This document shows, one piece after another, positions 21,874 through 33,997 of a stretch of 64,000 nucleotides of DNA. The stretch spans positions 1,240,001-1,304,000 of the forward strand of contig NC_079233.1 of the NCBI RefSeq assembly GCF_028502605.1. Direction: 5' to 3'. Origin of the DNA: Trichoderma breve (lineage: Eukaryota; Ascomycota; Sordariomycetes; Hypocreales; Hypocreaceae). Both the position numbers and the translations under genes were made by a program. Position 1 is the stretch's first letter. Each line of letters begins with the position of its first letter. The notes beneath the pieces are model-generated. The model saw only the letters and a program-made list of their open reading frames with translations. It was not told the origin of the DNA and made no database searches.

Positions 21874-24667
21874 TACGAGCAGAAGCGAGGCCGTCAAGGT
21901 ATGGTAAAGTGACAAGGAGCAACGAAGCAACAACGGCGACGGGATTTGGGGGTGGAGGATGTGGGGGATGGGGGAATGGGAAGCAATCAAGGGACGGCAG
22001 CTCGAATAAACAACAGATAGAGTATCAACAGGATCCGTCCGACCTTGACAGAGATGAGAGACACGGCCCAGAGGAAACAGCAGTGTGGGGTCAGCCGGGT
22101 TTCGCACTCGGTCTGCTATCTGCAACCACAGTGGCTAGGAGGAGGAAAAGAGGTGACCGACTATGTAGCCGACTGGGGAGAGGGAGAGAGGCCGAGCCCA
22201 ATCAACAATGGACAAGCAGCAAACAGCAATCGAGGCTGGCTCATCAGACAGACGAGTCGAGTCAAGTCAGTCGAGGCGAGCCGCAGGCGTGCTCAACAAG
22301 GTTCGGCTGGCCGCGGGTGTTTGTTTTGCAGATGAAGGAGCAAGGCGAGATGTGATGGAGCACACAGCACAGGCGAACAAGAAAAGAGCCCGGCGACTTG
22401 ATCCGGCCAGGCAAAGCGAGCGATACACTTGGATTGAACCAGGACCCCAGGCGGCTACAGCGTGGAGCCGGCACAAGGTACAGCTTCCCCGATTTGGAGG
22501 CAGGCCAAGTGCAGTAATCCGTAGTATCGGGGCAAAGGACCAGCTCAACGGCGTTGTGTTTGGCTCATCGGTCGCGTGCCGTCATCCGTTGGGGTTGGAG
22601 ATGGCAGCGAAAAAAAAAAAAATAGTAAATGCAAGGCCGGGCGTCGCTTGGATGTCGGCCCCAGGGCTGTCAAACGACATGTGCTTTTTTTGGCCGGCAG
22701 AAAACGAGCGGTGGCCGAGGCAATGACGAGCGACAATGGACGACACTGCCAATCCTGATGCTAATGTCCAATGCTAATGCTAATGCGAAATGACGGCCAA
22801 GTTGATGGACAAGAAAGAAGTACAGTAAACCGGAATGTCTTGGGATACGGGATGTACAAGGGCCAGGGTTGGATTGAGCGGGGAAGCTGAGGGGAAGCAG
22901 CTGGAGAACAAGCCACAGACACAAGCTAGATGCCGACCGTGGAGAGGAGAGGGGGAAAAAAGGCAAAAAAGGTGAAGCCCCGGATATGACACAACGACAA
23001 CGACAGTACTGTACGAGTACGCGGCACGGCTAGGCACTTTTGGCCCTGGCGTACGAGTATTGATTTCGTACTACAAACGACTAAGGAGAAGCCAGCGTTG
23101 AGCCGAGCCTGCAGATTTTGCCTGGTCTGGTGCGCGTGCTAGGCCGGCCTCGGCAAGCCTGCGATCTCAAGCTTGACAAGGCGTCCAGCTAGTTGAGTCT
23201 ATGTAGTAATATCTGCGTGCTTGCTGGCCCACCGTGGTGGCATGGGGACTAGTAATTAATCTCTGTGGCACAAAGGATGCAGTTGCAAATGGCAGAGCCT
23301 CTAGACCCGGGAGCAGTGGTCATTTCAAAGGCAATTTGATTAGGATAGGCCTCTTGTGTCTCTTTTTCTGTTTCCTTATCTGCTCTGTTTCTTACATGTA
23401 ATAATTACAGGCAGAGCTATCAGTCTAATGGACAGTGATGGATTGTCTCTAGCTCATGGCCTGCCGTTTCCTGTGTGGGGGAGGAGTTGGAGTGGGCCGA
23501 TGATATTTTACCCCACGGGGCAGAGGATCCCAGCATTCTCCGGTACTGGGCCACTCAGGTTTTTTCCTTTTTATCAGCCCGTCTTTTTGCTTTTAATTTC
23601 CACTGCATGTGCTTGGCGTGTGTGGGCGGACTTGCTCCATCCCCATCCGTTATGTAATCACACATTCCCTATCTCTCATGTTCCCCCTCACACACACCCT
23701 ACAGACCGAAATGTTGCATTTGGCAAAGAAAGTAAAAAAAATTACTGGCAGTGCGGGCACGGCGGCAAATTCTACTCCAATTTGCCAATAAGGGGAGCGC
23801 TAAATTAGAGTTCAATATTTTATCCCGTTTGGGTAGCTGAGTTGTGGCGCACAAGATGTTGCAATGAATGATGCCGTTTCTGTCGCGTGAATTGAACTGA
23901 GACGACTGCTGCACGCGATGTGTCGAGCCTGTGCATTCAATGCTGCAACAGCATCTTTTTAATTGAAGGATAATTAGGAGAGTAGTTATCCAGCACTTTG
24001 TGTCTCAAGTTAATTGTATACTACTAGCTACCAGACAAACATGGCTAGAGTAGCAGATGCTCGACAAATATAGATATAGTAGCAGATACTGGAAAAAAGT
24101 AACGATAGTAACACAGAGTACCGACAGCTACAGGAGATTATACAAGTCAGCAGATAAGTTGCTCAAGAAATCGGGCATGTAAGCATAGTAGGTAAAAGGT
24201 AATTCCCTCTCCATCTTGTTATGGACACTCGAATTCCAAAGCTACACTGGGGCCTTAGATAGTTAATTTAGGATTCCCATAGTTAATCGACGATGATATG
24301 TACGTACAGTCGCAAGACGGTCTCAGTCACCACTATCCAAACACCGAGTGAGGCATCCTGCGGGACCAATGCAGGTATGTAAGCAGCTTAATCCTGTCGC
24401 CAAGGCTCAAGTAAATGGCCAAAGCGTACTAAATCAATAAGTCGCTGAAATTGAACAATCCCGTAGATTAATATGTGAATATGGCCACTGAGGTCTCTTC
24501 AATAAGTCACTAATGTCGCCTTTGACACAGGATGAGTGTGACAATTTCGATCTGAATACATATAGCTTGTCATTACCCTAACTATTCGTAGATACCAGGG
24601 ATTTTTTTTTTTCGGAGCACCTGATCACTCTCTCATTTGATCATTTTCTCGTCGGCAACTAAAGGCT
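21874..24667. other. long upstream region of the regulator; no supported gene
   Basis: About 2.8 kb. The part next to the regulator is G/A-rich on the plus strand and could be a long 5' leader, common for fungal regulators. An open frame at 23356-23808 has no recognisable domain and no splice support, so it is not called. From about 24030 the base composition becomes A/T-rich, and the dispersed A-rich motif appears (AGCAGATACTGGAAAAAAGT at about 24081). There is a T-run just before the methyltransferase start at 24668. Confidence 0.45.
24032..24120. repeat. dispersed A-rich motif cluster
   Basis: Contains GTAGCAGATGCTCGACAAAT and then GTAGCAGATACTGGAAAAAA followed by GTAACGATAGTA. Both resemble the units at 12376-12436 (reverse orientation), 15600-15750 and about 58345-58395. 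Unit length is about 19-35 bp and copies are imperfect. Confidence 0.45.
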
Positions 24668-26206
24668 ATGGATTCAGACACGGATTCAGACACGGATTCA
24701 GACACCGTCATGGATTGGGACAACACCAGGGGTCCAGCATATGATGTGCGGGAGGATTTTGGAATGACGATGAAAAAGCTTGCTGACAGGATTTCTGATG
24801 CGGCAGCGACCTGGGACCGCCATTACGAGGGTGTTGATATTGAAGGTTTCCACCGGAACCTGTCTGTTCCGATTCTAAGACCGCGGATGCCGGGTAGAGT
24901 CTGCAAAGCTAAAGAAGAGTTAATTGATTCAGCATTCAAGATCATTGAGCTAGCAGCTGGGCCATCCGGGATGATAGCGATCGCAATATCTCAGGTGAAT
25001 GCAATTATGATTCCTAGGAACACAAGGAAAGCGAAGGAGCTTGCTATGCCCGGTGCTAATGTCAACTTGCAGGTCCAGTTTATATCCGCTATTAATTGGC
25101 TCCTCCATTTCAAGATATTCGATCGAATTCCAGAGCGAGATGTAATGCCGTACGACTCCTTGGCTGACGAAGCCAATGTTCCCGTTTCTGAGCTCAAGCA
25201 GATGCTCCGAATAGCAATGGCAAACCATGTTTTCTATGAAGTGGACGGCAAAGCTGTTTGTCATAACCGATTTTCATGGAAGCTTGCCAGAGACGGGGAC
25301 GTCATTCACGGTCTACCCTTTTTCTGCGACATTATTTTGCCGGCTATAGAGAACATGGTAGGTAGAACGACAAAATGGCAGGTCTTCGGCTCTGAAAAGG
25401 ACGACAAAACAGCTCGAAATCTTGCTTTCGATGATGATTTAGACTTTGACGAATTTTTAGCTCAGACAGAAGAAACTCATGGATACACTCGTCTAATGAG
25501 CCTATTGAGCTCTGGTCGGAGTCTTCCGTCAACCTGTTTGGCAGAGGTGGCTCATGGTACCATTGACTGGTACTCTCTCAGAAAAGGAGCACTTATTGTA
25601 GATGTAAACATCTATTCCATAGTATTCGCCTTTTCATTCGGTGGTATGGGCAACAAGCTACTGACACATGTTACACTTACAGCTCGACTCACGCAGTTCA
25701 TGTTCGTGGGAATTGGCCGAGCTATTTCCTCATCTTCAATTCCACGTTCATGCGCCTCTGGACACAATCAATGATATGAGAGACCGTGTGAAAAATAATA
25801 GCCCCGATCTTTTGAATAGAATCGAATTCCGTTCCCTAGATCAAGCCATCGATCGTTCAGCAAACGTCTACTCTTATCAGGGCTCACCCATCGTCGAACG
25901 GACAGAGAGATGGCTGAGGCGCTAACGAAAATTTTCCATCATATCGTGAACTTTGATTCACGAATCATCGTTATTGAACCGTTACTGCCCAGACGGGGAT
26001 GGTCAACAATGGCCATGGAGAAGATATCGCAATGCCGCAACATCACTATGTGGCAACTGCAGAATGGTGGCGAAAGGACATTGGAGGAACTCGAGATGCT
26101 TGCCAAGGGAATAAGTGAAGATTTTTTCATCGAGAGTCACACTCGTCGGCCAAACAGCACGGTGACAACGGTTGTGTTTCGCCTCTTTAACAGGGTGATA
26201 GAGTAG
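24668..26206 (+). pseudogene. fungal O-methyltransferase, probably inactivated by a frameshift
   Basis: The first exon 24668-25603 encodes a DSDT-repeat start, then a winged-helix dimerisation region typical of polyketide-type O-methyltransferases (LLHFKIFDRIPERD .. AMANHVFYEVDGKAVCHN). A 79-nt intron (25604-25682, GTAAAC..TTACAG) leads to the SAM domain. There the glycine-rich motif expected as VDVGG.xG reads VDLDSRSSCSWELAELFP. After ANVYSY near 25870 the frame closes at TERWLRR-stop. The adjacent frame resumes with LSGLTHRRTDREMAEALTKI and runs through the family C-terminus to 26206. Loss of one base near 25870 explains the break. Motif decay plus the frameshift suggest a pseudogene. A sequencing error would explain the frameshift but not the degraded SAM motif. 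Confidence 0.7.
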
Positions 26207-26626
26207 AATTATCAGGTAGTATGGGGATTATGCCCTTGTTTTAATTCTATCGCAGGATGAGCCCTTGGGAATCAGGATCTTGTGTTTTTTCTCCTTAATT
26301 ATTCTATAACTTAATATACCGCATTGATATTTGCAAATTGTGTCGACATGCATTTGAAGTAGAGTCAGTGTAACTATGTAGACAGTACATGATGTGGGCT
26401 GCAGGTGTAGCTGGAGCACAGGGTACAGCAGAGCTCCCGCTATCAGCCGCTTATCAAACTCGGGGCGGCAGAGCCTCAGCATGCACTTCATCCACTCAAC
26501 AACTTCTCAAAATTTGCTTCATCATCAACAAACGCATTGTACATCTCCAATTGAACCAGAACCTGAAAAATAAATACCTGAATCTAAAAAAAGAGACCGA
26601 AATCCATCCCAACATTGCATTTGGCA
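26207..26626. other. short spacer upstream of ABD1
   Basis: A/T-rich 3' flank of the methyltransferase relic, then the ABD1 leader (A-rich just before the start). No gene seen. Confidence 0.4.
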
Positions 26627-28078
26627 ATGGCTAGCCGCTCCGACCCCGACTCTTCTCCCCCTGCGAGGAGAAGCCACAAGCGATCAGCTGAAGACGACGT
26701 CAACGACGATCTACCCCAGCCATACAATGCCAACTCCCTCCAGGCACCCAAGCGACGTGCCATATCTCCATCCGAGCAGCCGCGGAAGCTGAAGCGCCCA
26801 GGAGCGCGCGCTCGCTTCTCCGAGGCTGAGCGAGAGGCCATCCGCCTGCGCCAGATCGAACGCGATCGTCAAGCCGCCCAGGCCGCCGCCTCCCAGGCTG
26901 CGGAGGAAAACAAGATTCGAGGCATCAACGATGTCGTAAGAGAACACTACAACAGCGTGCCCGAGCGAGGACGCGACTGGCGCACCCGCGAGAGCAAGAT
27001 CAAGGGCCTGCGCGTCTTCAACAACTGGGTCAAGAGCTGCATCATCCAGCGCTACTCGCCCGATGAAGACCACACGCCCGGATCGCGAGAAATGGGCCGG
27101 TCGAGCGGCAGGGAACTGCTTGTTCTCGATATTGGCTGCGGAAAGGGCGGTGATTTGAGCAAATGGCAGCAGGCTCCACAGCCCATCCAGCTCTACGTCG
27201 GACTTGACCCTGCCAACGTCAGTATTGAGCAGGCAAGAGACCGATACAGGCAAATGGGCTCTCGTGGAGGCCGAGGAGGTCGTGGTGGACGACATGGCAG
27301 ACCTCCGCCTCGTCTCTTTGATGCGCGGTTCCACGTCAAGGATTGCTACTCGGAGAGCATTGAGGATGTGGAAATCATCCGGCAAGTCGGCTTTGACCCG
27401 TCTACCATGAACCGCCGTGGCTTCGACGTCGTCACCATGATGTTTTGCATGCACTACGCCTTTGAGTCCGAAAAGCACGCTCGCACCATGCTCCGCAATG
27501 TCGCCGGCGCGCTCAAGAAGGGCGGCCGCTTCATCGGCTGCATCCCCAACTCGGACGTGCTGGGCGAACGAGTACGTGCTTTCAATGCCAAAATGGCTGC
27601 CAAACGCGAGGCCAAGGAGGTCAACGGCGACGGCTCTACAACTCCTACTTCTACACCGCCTCCCGCCGCGGCAGAGCCAGAGGACGGAGAACTTGAAGAG
27701 GGCGAGGCCGAACCAACGGCCGAATGGGGAAACTCAATCTACCGCGTGCGCTTCCCGGGTAAGACCCCCGAAGATGGTGTTTTTCGTCCCGCGTTTGGCT
27801 GGAAGTACAACTTCTTCCTAGATGAGGCCGTCGAGGAAGTCCCTGAATACGTCGTCCCCTGGGAGGCGTTCCGTGCGTTGGCCGAGGACTTCAACCTGGA
27901 GCTGCAATTCCACAGGCCCTTTTTGGAGATTTGGGAGACGGAGAAGGATGACCCGGAGCTTGGACCGCTGAGCGAGAGGATGGGAGTCCGTGAGAGAGGC
28001 GGCGGACGACTTCTCGTCTCGGAGGATGAGATGGAGGCCGCGAGCCTTTACGTCGGCTTTTGCTTTTACAAAGTATAG
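26627..28078 (+). CDS. ABD1: mRNA cap guanine-N7 methyltransferase
   Basis: Single exon, 483 residues. The ATG at 26627 starts MASRSDPDSSPPARRSHKRS; the open frame extends slightly further upstream but without an ATG. The enzyme adds the N7 methyl to the G cap of nascent mRNA, using SAM, in the nucleus. The basic disordered N-terminus (1-95) is followed by HYNSVPERGRDWRTRESKI, the cap-methyltransferase start, and SAM motif I VLDIGCGKGGDLSKW (about 166-180). Next come VGLDPANVSIEQARDRYRQM, FDVVTMMFCMHYAFES, and the C-terminal FGWKYNFFLDEAVEEVPEYV. Two insertions stand out: an RGG-type run at about 212-225 directly after motif II, and an acidic/Pro segment around 325-360. The gene converges on GEM1 with about 350 bp between stops. 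Confidence 0.95.
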   Translation: MASRSDPDSSPPARRSHKRSAEDDVNDDLPQPYNANSLQAPKRRAISPSEQPRKLKRPGARARFSEAEREAIRLRQIERDRQAAQAAASQAAEENKIRGINDVVREHYNSVPERGRDWRTRESKIKGLRVFNNWVKSCIIQRYSPDEDHTPGSREMGRSSGRELLVLDIGCGKGGDLSKWQQAPQPIQLYVGLDPANVSIEQARDRYRQMGSRGGRGGRGGRHGRPPPRLFDARFHVKDCYSESIEDVEIIRQVGFDPSTMNRRGFDVVTMMFCMHYAFESEKHARTMLRNVAGALKKGGRFIGCIPNSDVLGERVRAFNAKMAAKREAKEVNGDGSTTPTSTPPPAAAEPEDGELEEGEAEPTAEWGNSIYRVRFPGKTPEDGVFRPAFGWKYNFFLDEAVEEVPEYVVPWEAFRALAEDFNLELQFHRPFLEIWETEKDDPELGPLSERMGVRERGGGRLLVSEDEMEAASLYVGFCFYKV

Positions 28079-28429
28079 TTTATTGCTTTTACTTGCTCTA
28101 CATCAATGCATTTGGGGCTCGCTTTTATTTTTAATGCTGTGGAATTAATGCCAATCTTTGTTTCTTCTACATACTTATTCGTATTCAATAAAAACCACTA
28201 GAAAATGAAACCGTACCTAACATATCTGTATCTGAAATCGGGTATCATAAGCTCCAATCTAATTTCTGCTTGCTTCCCAGGAACCACCACCAAGACGAAA
28301 CGCCGTCCTACACATAAATTACCAACACTACCCGTATCCTTGGAACTGGCAGGCACACAGCCGCTGCGACCATTGTATAATAGAGAAGCGCTATGGATCC
28401 AAAAAATTGTCAAAACTTGCACCAGGATC
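28079..28429. terminator. convergent 3' regions of ABD1 and GEM1
   Basis: This short interval is flanked by two stop codons facing each other. A plus-strand AATAAA near 28188 could serve ABD1 polyadenylation. No gene lies here. Confidence 0.4.
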
Positions 28430-30444
28430 CTACATGGCATTTGTCGACCGCCTCCAAATCATGACAGCTGCAATCGCCGCACAAGCCGTCGCTCCCAGAG
28501 TAAGATACAAGCTTGTCCGGTCAGGTGAGTCGTCGTCAGTCTTGGGGAATGCGGTGCTTGGGTTTGCCGCGGCCTCAGCAAGGGAGACAAAAAGCTCACT
28601 GATGCTGTTCCATGTGACACTGACATGCAAGGGCGAGCTCATGTTAAGAGACGACGTGTACTGGTCAGGCTGCAGCTCGCTCCGCTGCATGGTTTTGTCT
28701 CTGTCTGCCTTGAGAGCGGTGTAAACGGATGGCAGCTCGTCTAGCTGGGGATGCTTTTTCCGTATATCCACAATGTGAGAAAACGAATCGGGGTCGGATG
28801 AATCGTAGGTGTAGCAAAGGAGGTCGCAAGCGTCCAGCTTTGCCTGGTTCTCTAGAATGGCCGGCTCAAGCTCTCCGAGCTCCTCGAAAATGAGATAGAC
28901 CTGCTTTCCCCCAGGAAGTTCCACGCTGTTGACTGCTCGACGTGGCTTAATGGTGGGATGGTACAAGTCGTCAAACGGACGGTTCAGAAAAGCATCCAGG
29001 AGAGATGATTTGCCGGCTCCTGACGCGCCGAGAATATAGCAGTGGAAGACATTCCTTTCAACACGCCCTGGTCGCCTTCGCCTCTTGCGCGGTTTCGTAA
29101 CCTTGAGTGCTGAGGTGATGGGTTCTTTTGGGTTGGGAGGCTCGAAGCCGAGGTATGCCAGGTACTCCAGAGTTGTCTTGGGTTCTAGAAACGTCGTCAT
29201 GCTCCATTGGGCCAGCCAACCTTGTAACGTGATATATCCGCCTTCGTTTCGAACCGTCGAGGATGGGAAAGAATCGGCCCAAGAAGAGGGCAGCCCAGGG
29301 GTAGGAGCGAAGAGCGCCTCAAGCTCTTCGTCATTGAGACCACCATCATTGTCTTTGTCGAATAACAGGAATAAGTCCACAAAGAAGCGGTACCCTGCGG
29401 GACTGAGCTCGGCCGAGCAAAACTCTGGAACCTCGAATTTGGGATGCAGAAAGTTTTCTTCCAGGCTCAAGCTATCCGTATGGTGGTACTTGCGCAAGAT
29501 GATCCAGATGGTTTCGTGTCGGCCTTTTTCGGCATACATTTTGTTTAGTTGCAGAAAGCCTTTCAGGTTGATACCCTTTGACAAGTCTACATCACCTCTT
29601 AGAGATTTTGATATGGAGAGTTTGATGTTTTCGAGGTCATCGTCCGTAAGGGGCTTGTCGAAGCAGCGAGATTGAAAGTCTCGCATTTCATTATTATCCA
29701 GATAGCCATCCTGATTTTTATCGCAGAGAAAGAAGATTCGTTTCAAGGCCTCGACGCAGGAAGGCTTGAGATGGCCTTCCTTGTAATCGAAGAGGGGCGC
29801 AATCGGGTGGGTCACGGCCTTTTGGCACAAAAAGAAGACTTCGTTGACGTTGCGATGCTCCCTTGCGCTGGTTCTGATACACGAGTCGATCTCTCGAAAT
29901 TCGGCCATGACGGGAAGCATCTCCTCCTCGACGACTTGCGACGTACTGCTCTGGCCCACCAGATCCGACTTGTTCGCACATAGAACGACTGGGACATTGA
30001 CACCCAGTGATCTAAAGTAGGGCATCCAGAAGAGGGCGACACGCTCGTAGCTGTAATGATCGGCATACACAAGTAGAATGACATTGCATTTCCGGACCTC
30101 CTTACGCAGCGTCGTTCGGTCTTGGGGTCGAGCTGAAGTGTCAACAATTGTCGTAGTGACATTCTCTGGTGTTCCAATGCTTGGCGGAATGGTGATTTGA
30201 GGCAGGACAGGCTGGATCTTGTTGGTCATAAACTGGTCCTTGACGAGAGACGCAATCAGGCTCGACTTGCCCGTGCTCTCGTCGCCGCAGACGCAAATTT
30301 TCACTGAGCGAATAAACACATCAGGTCAGTTCTAGTTCAGCCACGTAGAGTACTTGTAGATATTCCTAGCATCATGGTTCCCATGACCCTTTGGAGCACA
30401 GCCGGAAACGGGCCGGATCGAGTTCTCTCACCTGCGGTAGGCAT
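28430..30444 (-). CDS. GEM1: mitochondrial Rho GTPase 1 (Miro/Gem1)
   Basis: Two exons on the minus strand: 30444-30432 (ATG CCT ACC GCA G) and 30303-28430, with a 128-nt intron. The junction gives [20 protein letters not shown], the conserved start, and 628 residues overall. Order: GTPase 1 with P-loop GDESTGKS (11-18) and NKSD (115-118); EF-hand [12 protein letters not shown] (about 199-210); EF-hand [12 protein letters not shown] (about 320-331); GTPase 2 with P-loop GASGAGKS (about 430-437). A C-terminal membrane anchor [15 protein letters not shown] is followed by a basic tail (RRSTNAM). Gem1 sits in the outer mitochondrial membrane and acts in mitochondrial morphology, inheritance and ER-mitochondria contacts. 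All expected parts are present. Confidence 0.95.
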
Positions 30445-31682
30445 CGCGCAAGCTGTCAAGACAATGCCGGGTTGCTAAGCCAAGGTTACCTCGAGGCCAT
30501 GTCCTCAAGCAGCGAATTCCAGGGTATCTATCAAACAGCTCGGGCGCCAATATGTAGGAGCAGAAGCTTGGAGTCTTGTGGAGCCGGAGCTGCGAGATGA
30601 AATCTAGTGCTTCCACGTCACAAGCCGCATCGCTCGAGGTGCAGCTAAATTGCCGCGGGGCTGTTGGGTGCTCGTGGGCTGATTTGGCAGGCGGTGACGC
30701 ATGATACGTGGGAGGGACGTGCTGGTTTAGCGCTGAGCGGCCACCTGAGGTGCTACAAGGTATTAGCGGCTGCAGTTCCTGTTGCAGACCCCTAGCAGGC
30801 GCTGAAGTGGTGTGCACAGAGGCCAATCAGCAGCTGGCCGATGCTGTGCAGATGTAAGTACCTACGTGTATTCTGTGGCCCTCTTGAGCTTCAATGTTAG
30901 AAAGAGCTACATGTGTCCAGTGAGGCAATTTCGATTATTTGCATGTACCTGCATTCATCGGGCCTCCATGGGCGACCAGTGTTGTACATGGGCCTGTCCA
31001 TCTAATTTCATCCAATCCCTCGACCTTCACATGGATGCTCTACTGCAGCATCATCTCACGATGGCTTTGCCAAATACGGAGCACAGCACTCCATACCAGA
31101 GCACGGACAACGTCCCTATTTGCTCGCATCGCCCTGCATGAGAGCATCACTGGCCATCTTAGGGTTTAGTGGTTAAAGTGGCTGTCCAACCATTCAATCG
31201 TCAACTGTTGCATCCCCACTGCGCATTCCTTACCCCACACTCTCAAGACGCTATTCCTCCAACCTTGTCCTAGTCCGCCCATATTATCAGCTCTCCGGAT
31301 AAAGACCCCCCGGCGCAAATACGTCCGCCTTCTTTGCCTTTAGAGAATGTCCTGATCCAGCTCTCTCGATTCATTAGGTTGGCCGTCCCGTTACGAAAAG
31401 CACATGAGCACCTTCACTCTCCCGGCCACTGTCTCTCCGTCTCGCTCTCTTCATTTGTGCTGTAGATAGTCGGCATTCGGGGCGCACATCCGTGATAGCG
31501 ATAGCGATTAGCGAGCATCTTCGCGCGACAACAGCGATTCATCTCGACCGACGACTGCCAGACACGAGGCACAATCCATACCTAGAAGACTTCGCTGGGA
31601 CGGATATTGTGCTCTACAACTCGTGCTTCCAATAATCCGCCACTATGTTGTGTGTTATAGCCATTTCCCGGCCTCTCAGGTT
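30445..31682. other. divergent upstream region of GEM1 and creC
   Basis: About 1.2 kb between the GEM1 start (minus) and the creC start (plus). It must contain both promoters. Frames here are short and look like shadows. The last 300 bp are C/T-rich, typical of fungal core promoters and leaders. Confidence 0.45.
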
Positions 31683-33997
31683 ATGTCCGATACGGCGTTC
31701 GCGACTGACAAGAGCAGTGTTCTACCACCGCCTCCACGATATCCCGCAGGCGCCTATGGCATCGGCCTCGGGGGAGTCGTGCCCCTGATCGAGACCAACA
31801 ACACGCTGTCGAACCCGAGCGGTCCTGAATACCAGTTTCTGGTCGGAGAGGGTAAGTCGGACATGTTGCGGCTGTGCAGATTCGGGGTCTCAGGTTGACC
31901 GAACGGCCCATAGGAACATACGTACTCAAGGAAGACCTGCATCTGGCAACGCCGCCGCCTCATCCGTCCGAAGCGCCCGTGGTCAATCCCAATCCGCTGG
32001 CGACAGATCCAAAGCCTGCGACCGCGGGAACGAAAATGTCGATCCTGAGCTTGGAAACGCGACCAGCTCCTTTCTTCTACAAGGGCCCCTCTGCTACGAC
32101 GCTGTCATTGGGCGGGACCACGAGCATTCAGGAGCACCCCAGCGAGAGATACTCGACCGAGGGGGGTATGAGTAGTGAGGATGGCCGCGCGGCATCAAGC
32201 GAAGTGCCGACCGGCTCCGTGACTATGGGGTCTGCGCCAGCATTTGGAGAAGGCAATTCGTTGCTGGCACCCACCGTGTCCAAGGACATCAACAAGAAAA
32301 AGAAGCCCAAGAACAATGTCACCAAGAGCAACTCTTCCTTCATCTCGCGCGTCATTGTTAATGACAATCTCACGCGAAAGCTGACGGATCGCCCGTCTGA
32401 TGGCCTCTTTGCTTTTGCCAACATTAACCGAGCATTTCAGTGGCTAGACATGTCGTCACCAACCAAGGTGAGTGATAGCTACGCTTAGGTTCTGGGTGCA
32501 GTGGTTTTCTTGGGTAGGCTAACACCGATTATAGCAAGATTACTTGACAAAGATCCTCTTCACCAAGGCTCACTGTTTATGCCACGATGTCAACATGGTG
32601 ACAAAAAGCGTTTCGCATATTGACGTGATTATGGGTTTCTCTACGGGCGAAATCATCTGGTGGGAGCCCATCTCCCAACGATACACACGTCTCAACAAGA
32701 ATGTAATAATGATAGCATACCAATTGACTGAGAACTCTACTGATATTAAGCTAGGGCATAATCAACAACACGCCCGTATCCGAAATTCGATGGATTCCTG
32801 GCTCCGAAAACCTGTTCTTGGCAGCCCATATGGATGGTTTGCTCGTGGTGTATGACAAAGAGAAGGAAGATGGCCACCTGAATCCCGAGGAAGAGGGACT
32901 AAATGCCAGCGGCAGCGGCAGCGAGGGCGAGCTCTCAAACGGATCCGCGAATGGCAATGGCATCAGAATCAACAAGTCGGTGCATTCCAAAAACCAAAAG
33001 ACCAACCCGGTGGCTGCGTGGAAATTGTCGAACCAGCGGATAAATGCCTTTGCATTTTCGCCCGATAATCGACATCTCGCAGTGGTGTCAGAGGATGGAA
33101 CGCTGAGAGTCATTGACTATCTCAAAGAAGAGTAAGCAATCCTATAGTGCATGTGGGGTATTATTGGCATGATCTGGCATATTAACTGATGAGCAGGCTC
33201 TTGGATCTATACTACGCGTATTACGGAGGGCTGTCATGCGTCTGCTGGACGCCAGACGGCAAGTACGTCCTCACTGGTGGCCAAGATGACTTGATATCAA
33301 TTTGGTCGATGGCCGACTCGGCACTGGTTGCCCGGTGCCAAGGCCACCGATCTTGGGTATCTCATCTTGCATTTGACCCATGGCGATGCGACGACCGAAA
33401 CTACCGCTTTGGTAGTGTTGGAGAAGATGGGCGACTTTGTCTTTGGGATTTCAGCGTGGGCATGCTTCACCGGCCAAAGACCGCCGTAAGTTGATAACCA
33501 TGTCAAGGAATGCATGCTATACGATGGAGGCTAACTCTTTTCTTTCTTTCCCTACAGGTGCCGGCTCGCCATCGGGGATCCGTATCATCGAGAATTACGG
33601 CTCCGCACAGAACAGATACCAACACCTCTGTTAATTCCGGAGGCAAGGGTAGTTCTGGCTTGGAAGACGAGTGGGAGGAGAATGTGATTGCTCACCCCGT
33701 TCAGCCTCGTGCAGTGATACCAATGCTGCCGCCTGTCCTTGTAAGTACTCGGAAATACACCCAGGGGATCTGCACCAACTAATCCCACCCATTATAGACG
33801 CACGTGGTTGATACCCACCCCGCGTGTTGGTTAGCGTTCACCGAGGATGCCGTTATCACGAGCTGCAAGTCAGGTAAGGCGTAAAATCTTATATCTTGAT
33901 AAACTGCACTGGTTTCATTGGCTGACAAAGGAAATCAAACTTTATAGGCCATGTAAGAACATGGAACAGACCGGGTGTTCAGACGGCAACCCAGTGA
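31683..33997 (+). CDS. creC: WD40 carbon catabolite repression protein CreC
   Basis: Eight exons: 31683-31851, 31914-32467, 32535-32702, 32755-33131, 33197-33485, 33558-33740, 33798-33873 and 33948-33997. All introns are 52-74 nt with matching phases, giving about 621 residues. The protein starts [21 protein letters not shown] Pro/Ser-rich N-terminal half contains the basic patch [22 protein letters not shown]40 blades follow, for example [56 protein letters not shown] and [18 protein letters not shown]. The last exon closes the propeller with [10 protein letters not shown]. In Aspergillus CreC complexes with the ubiquitin protease CreB and is required for proper carbon catabolite repression. 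Size is slightly above that orthologue. The model rests on splice phases plus blade continuity. Confidence 0.92.

Noticed and set aside
23356..23808. 150-codon open frame on the plus strand
   Set aside because: No domain, unlikely residue composition, lies in the leader/promoter region of other genes and has no splice support.
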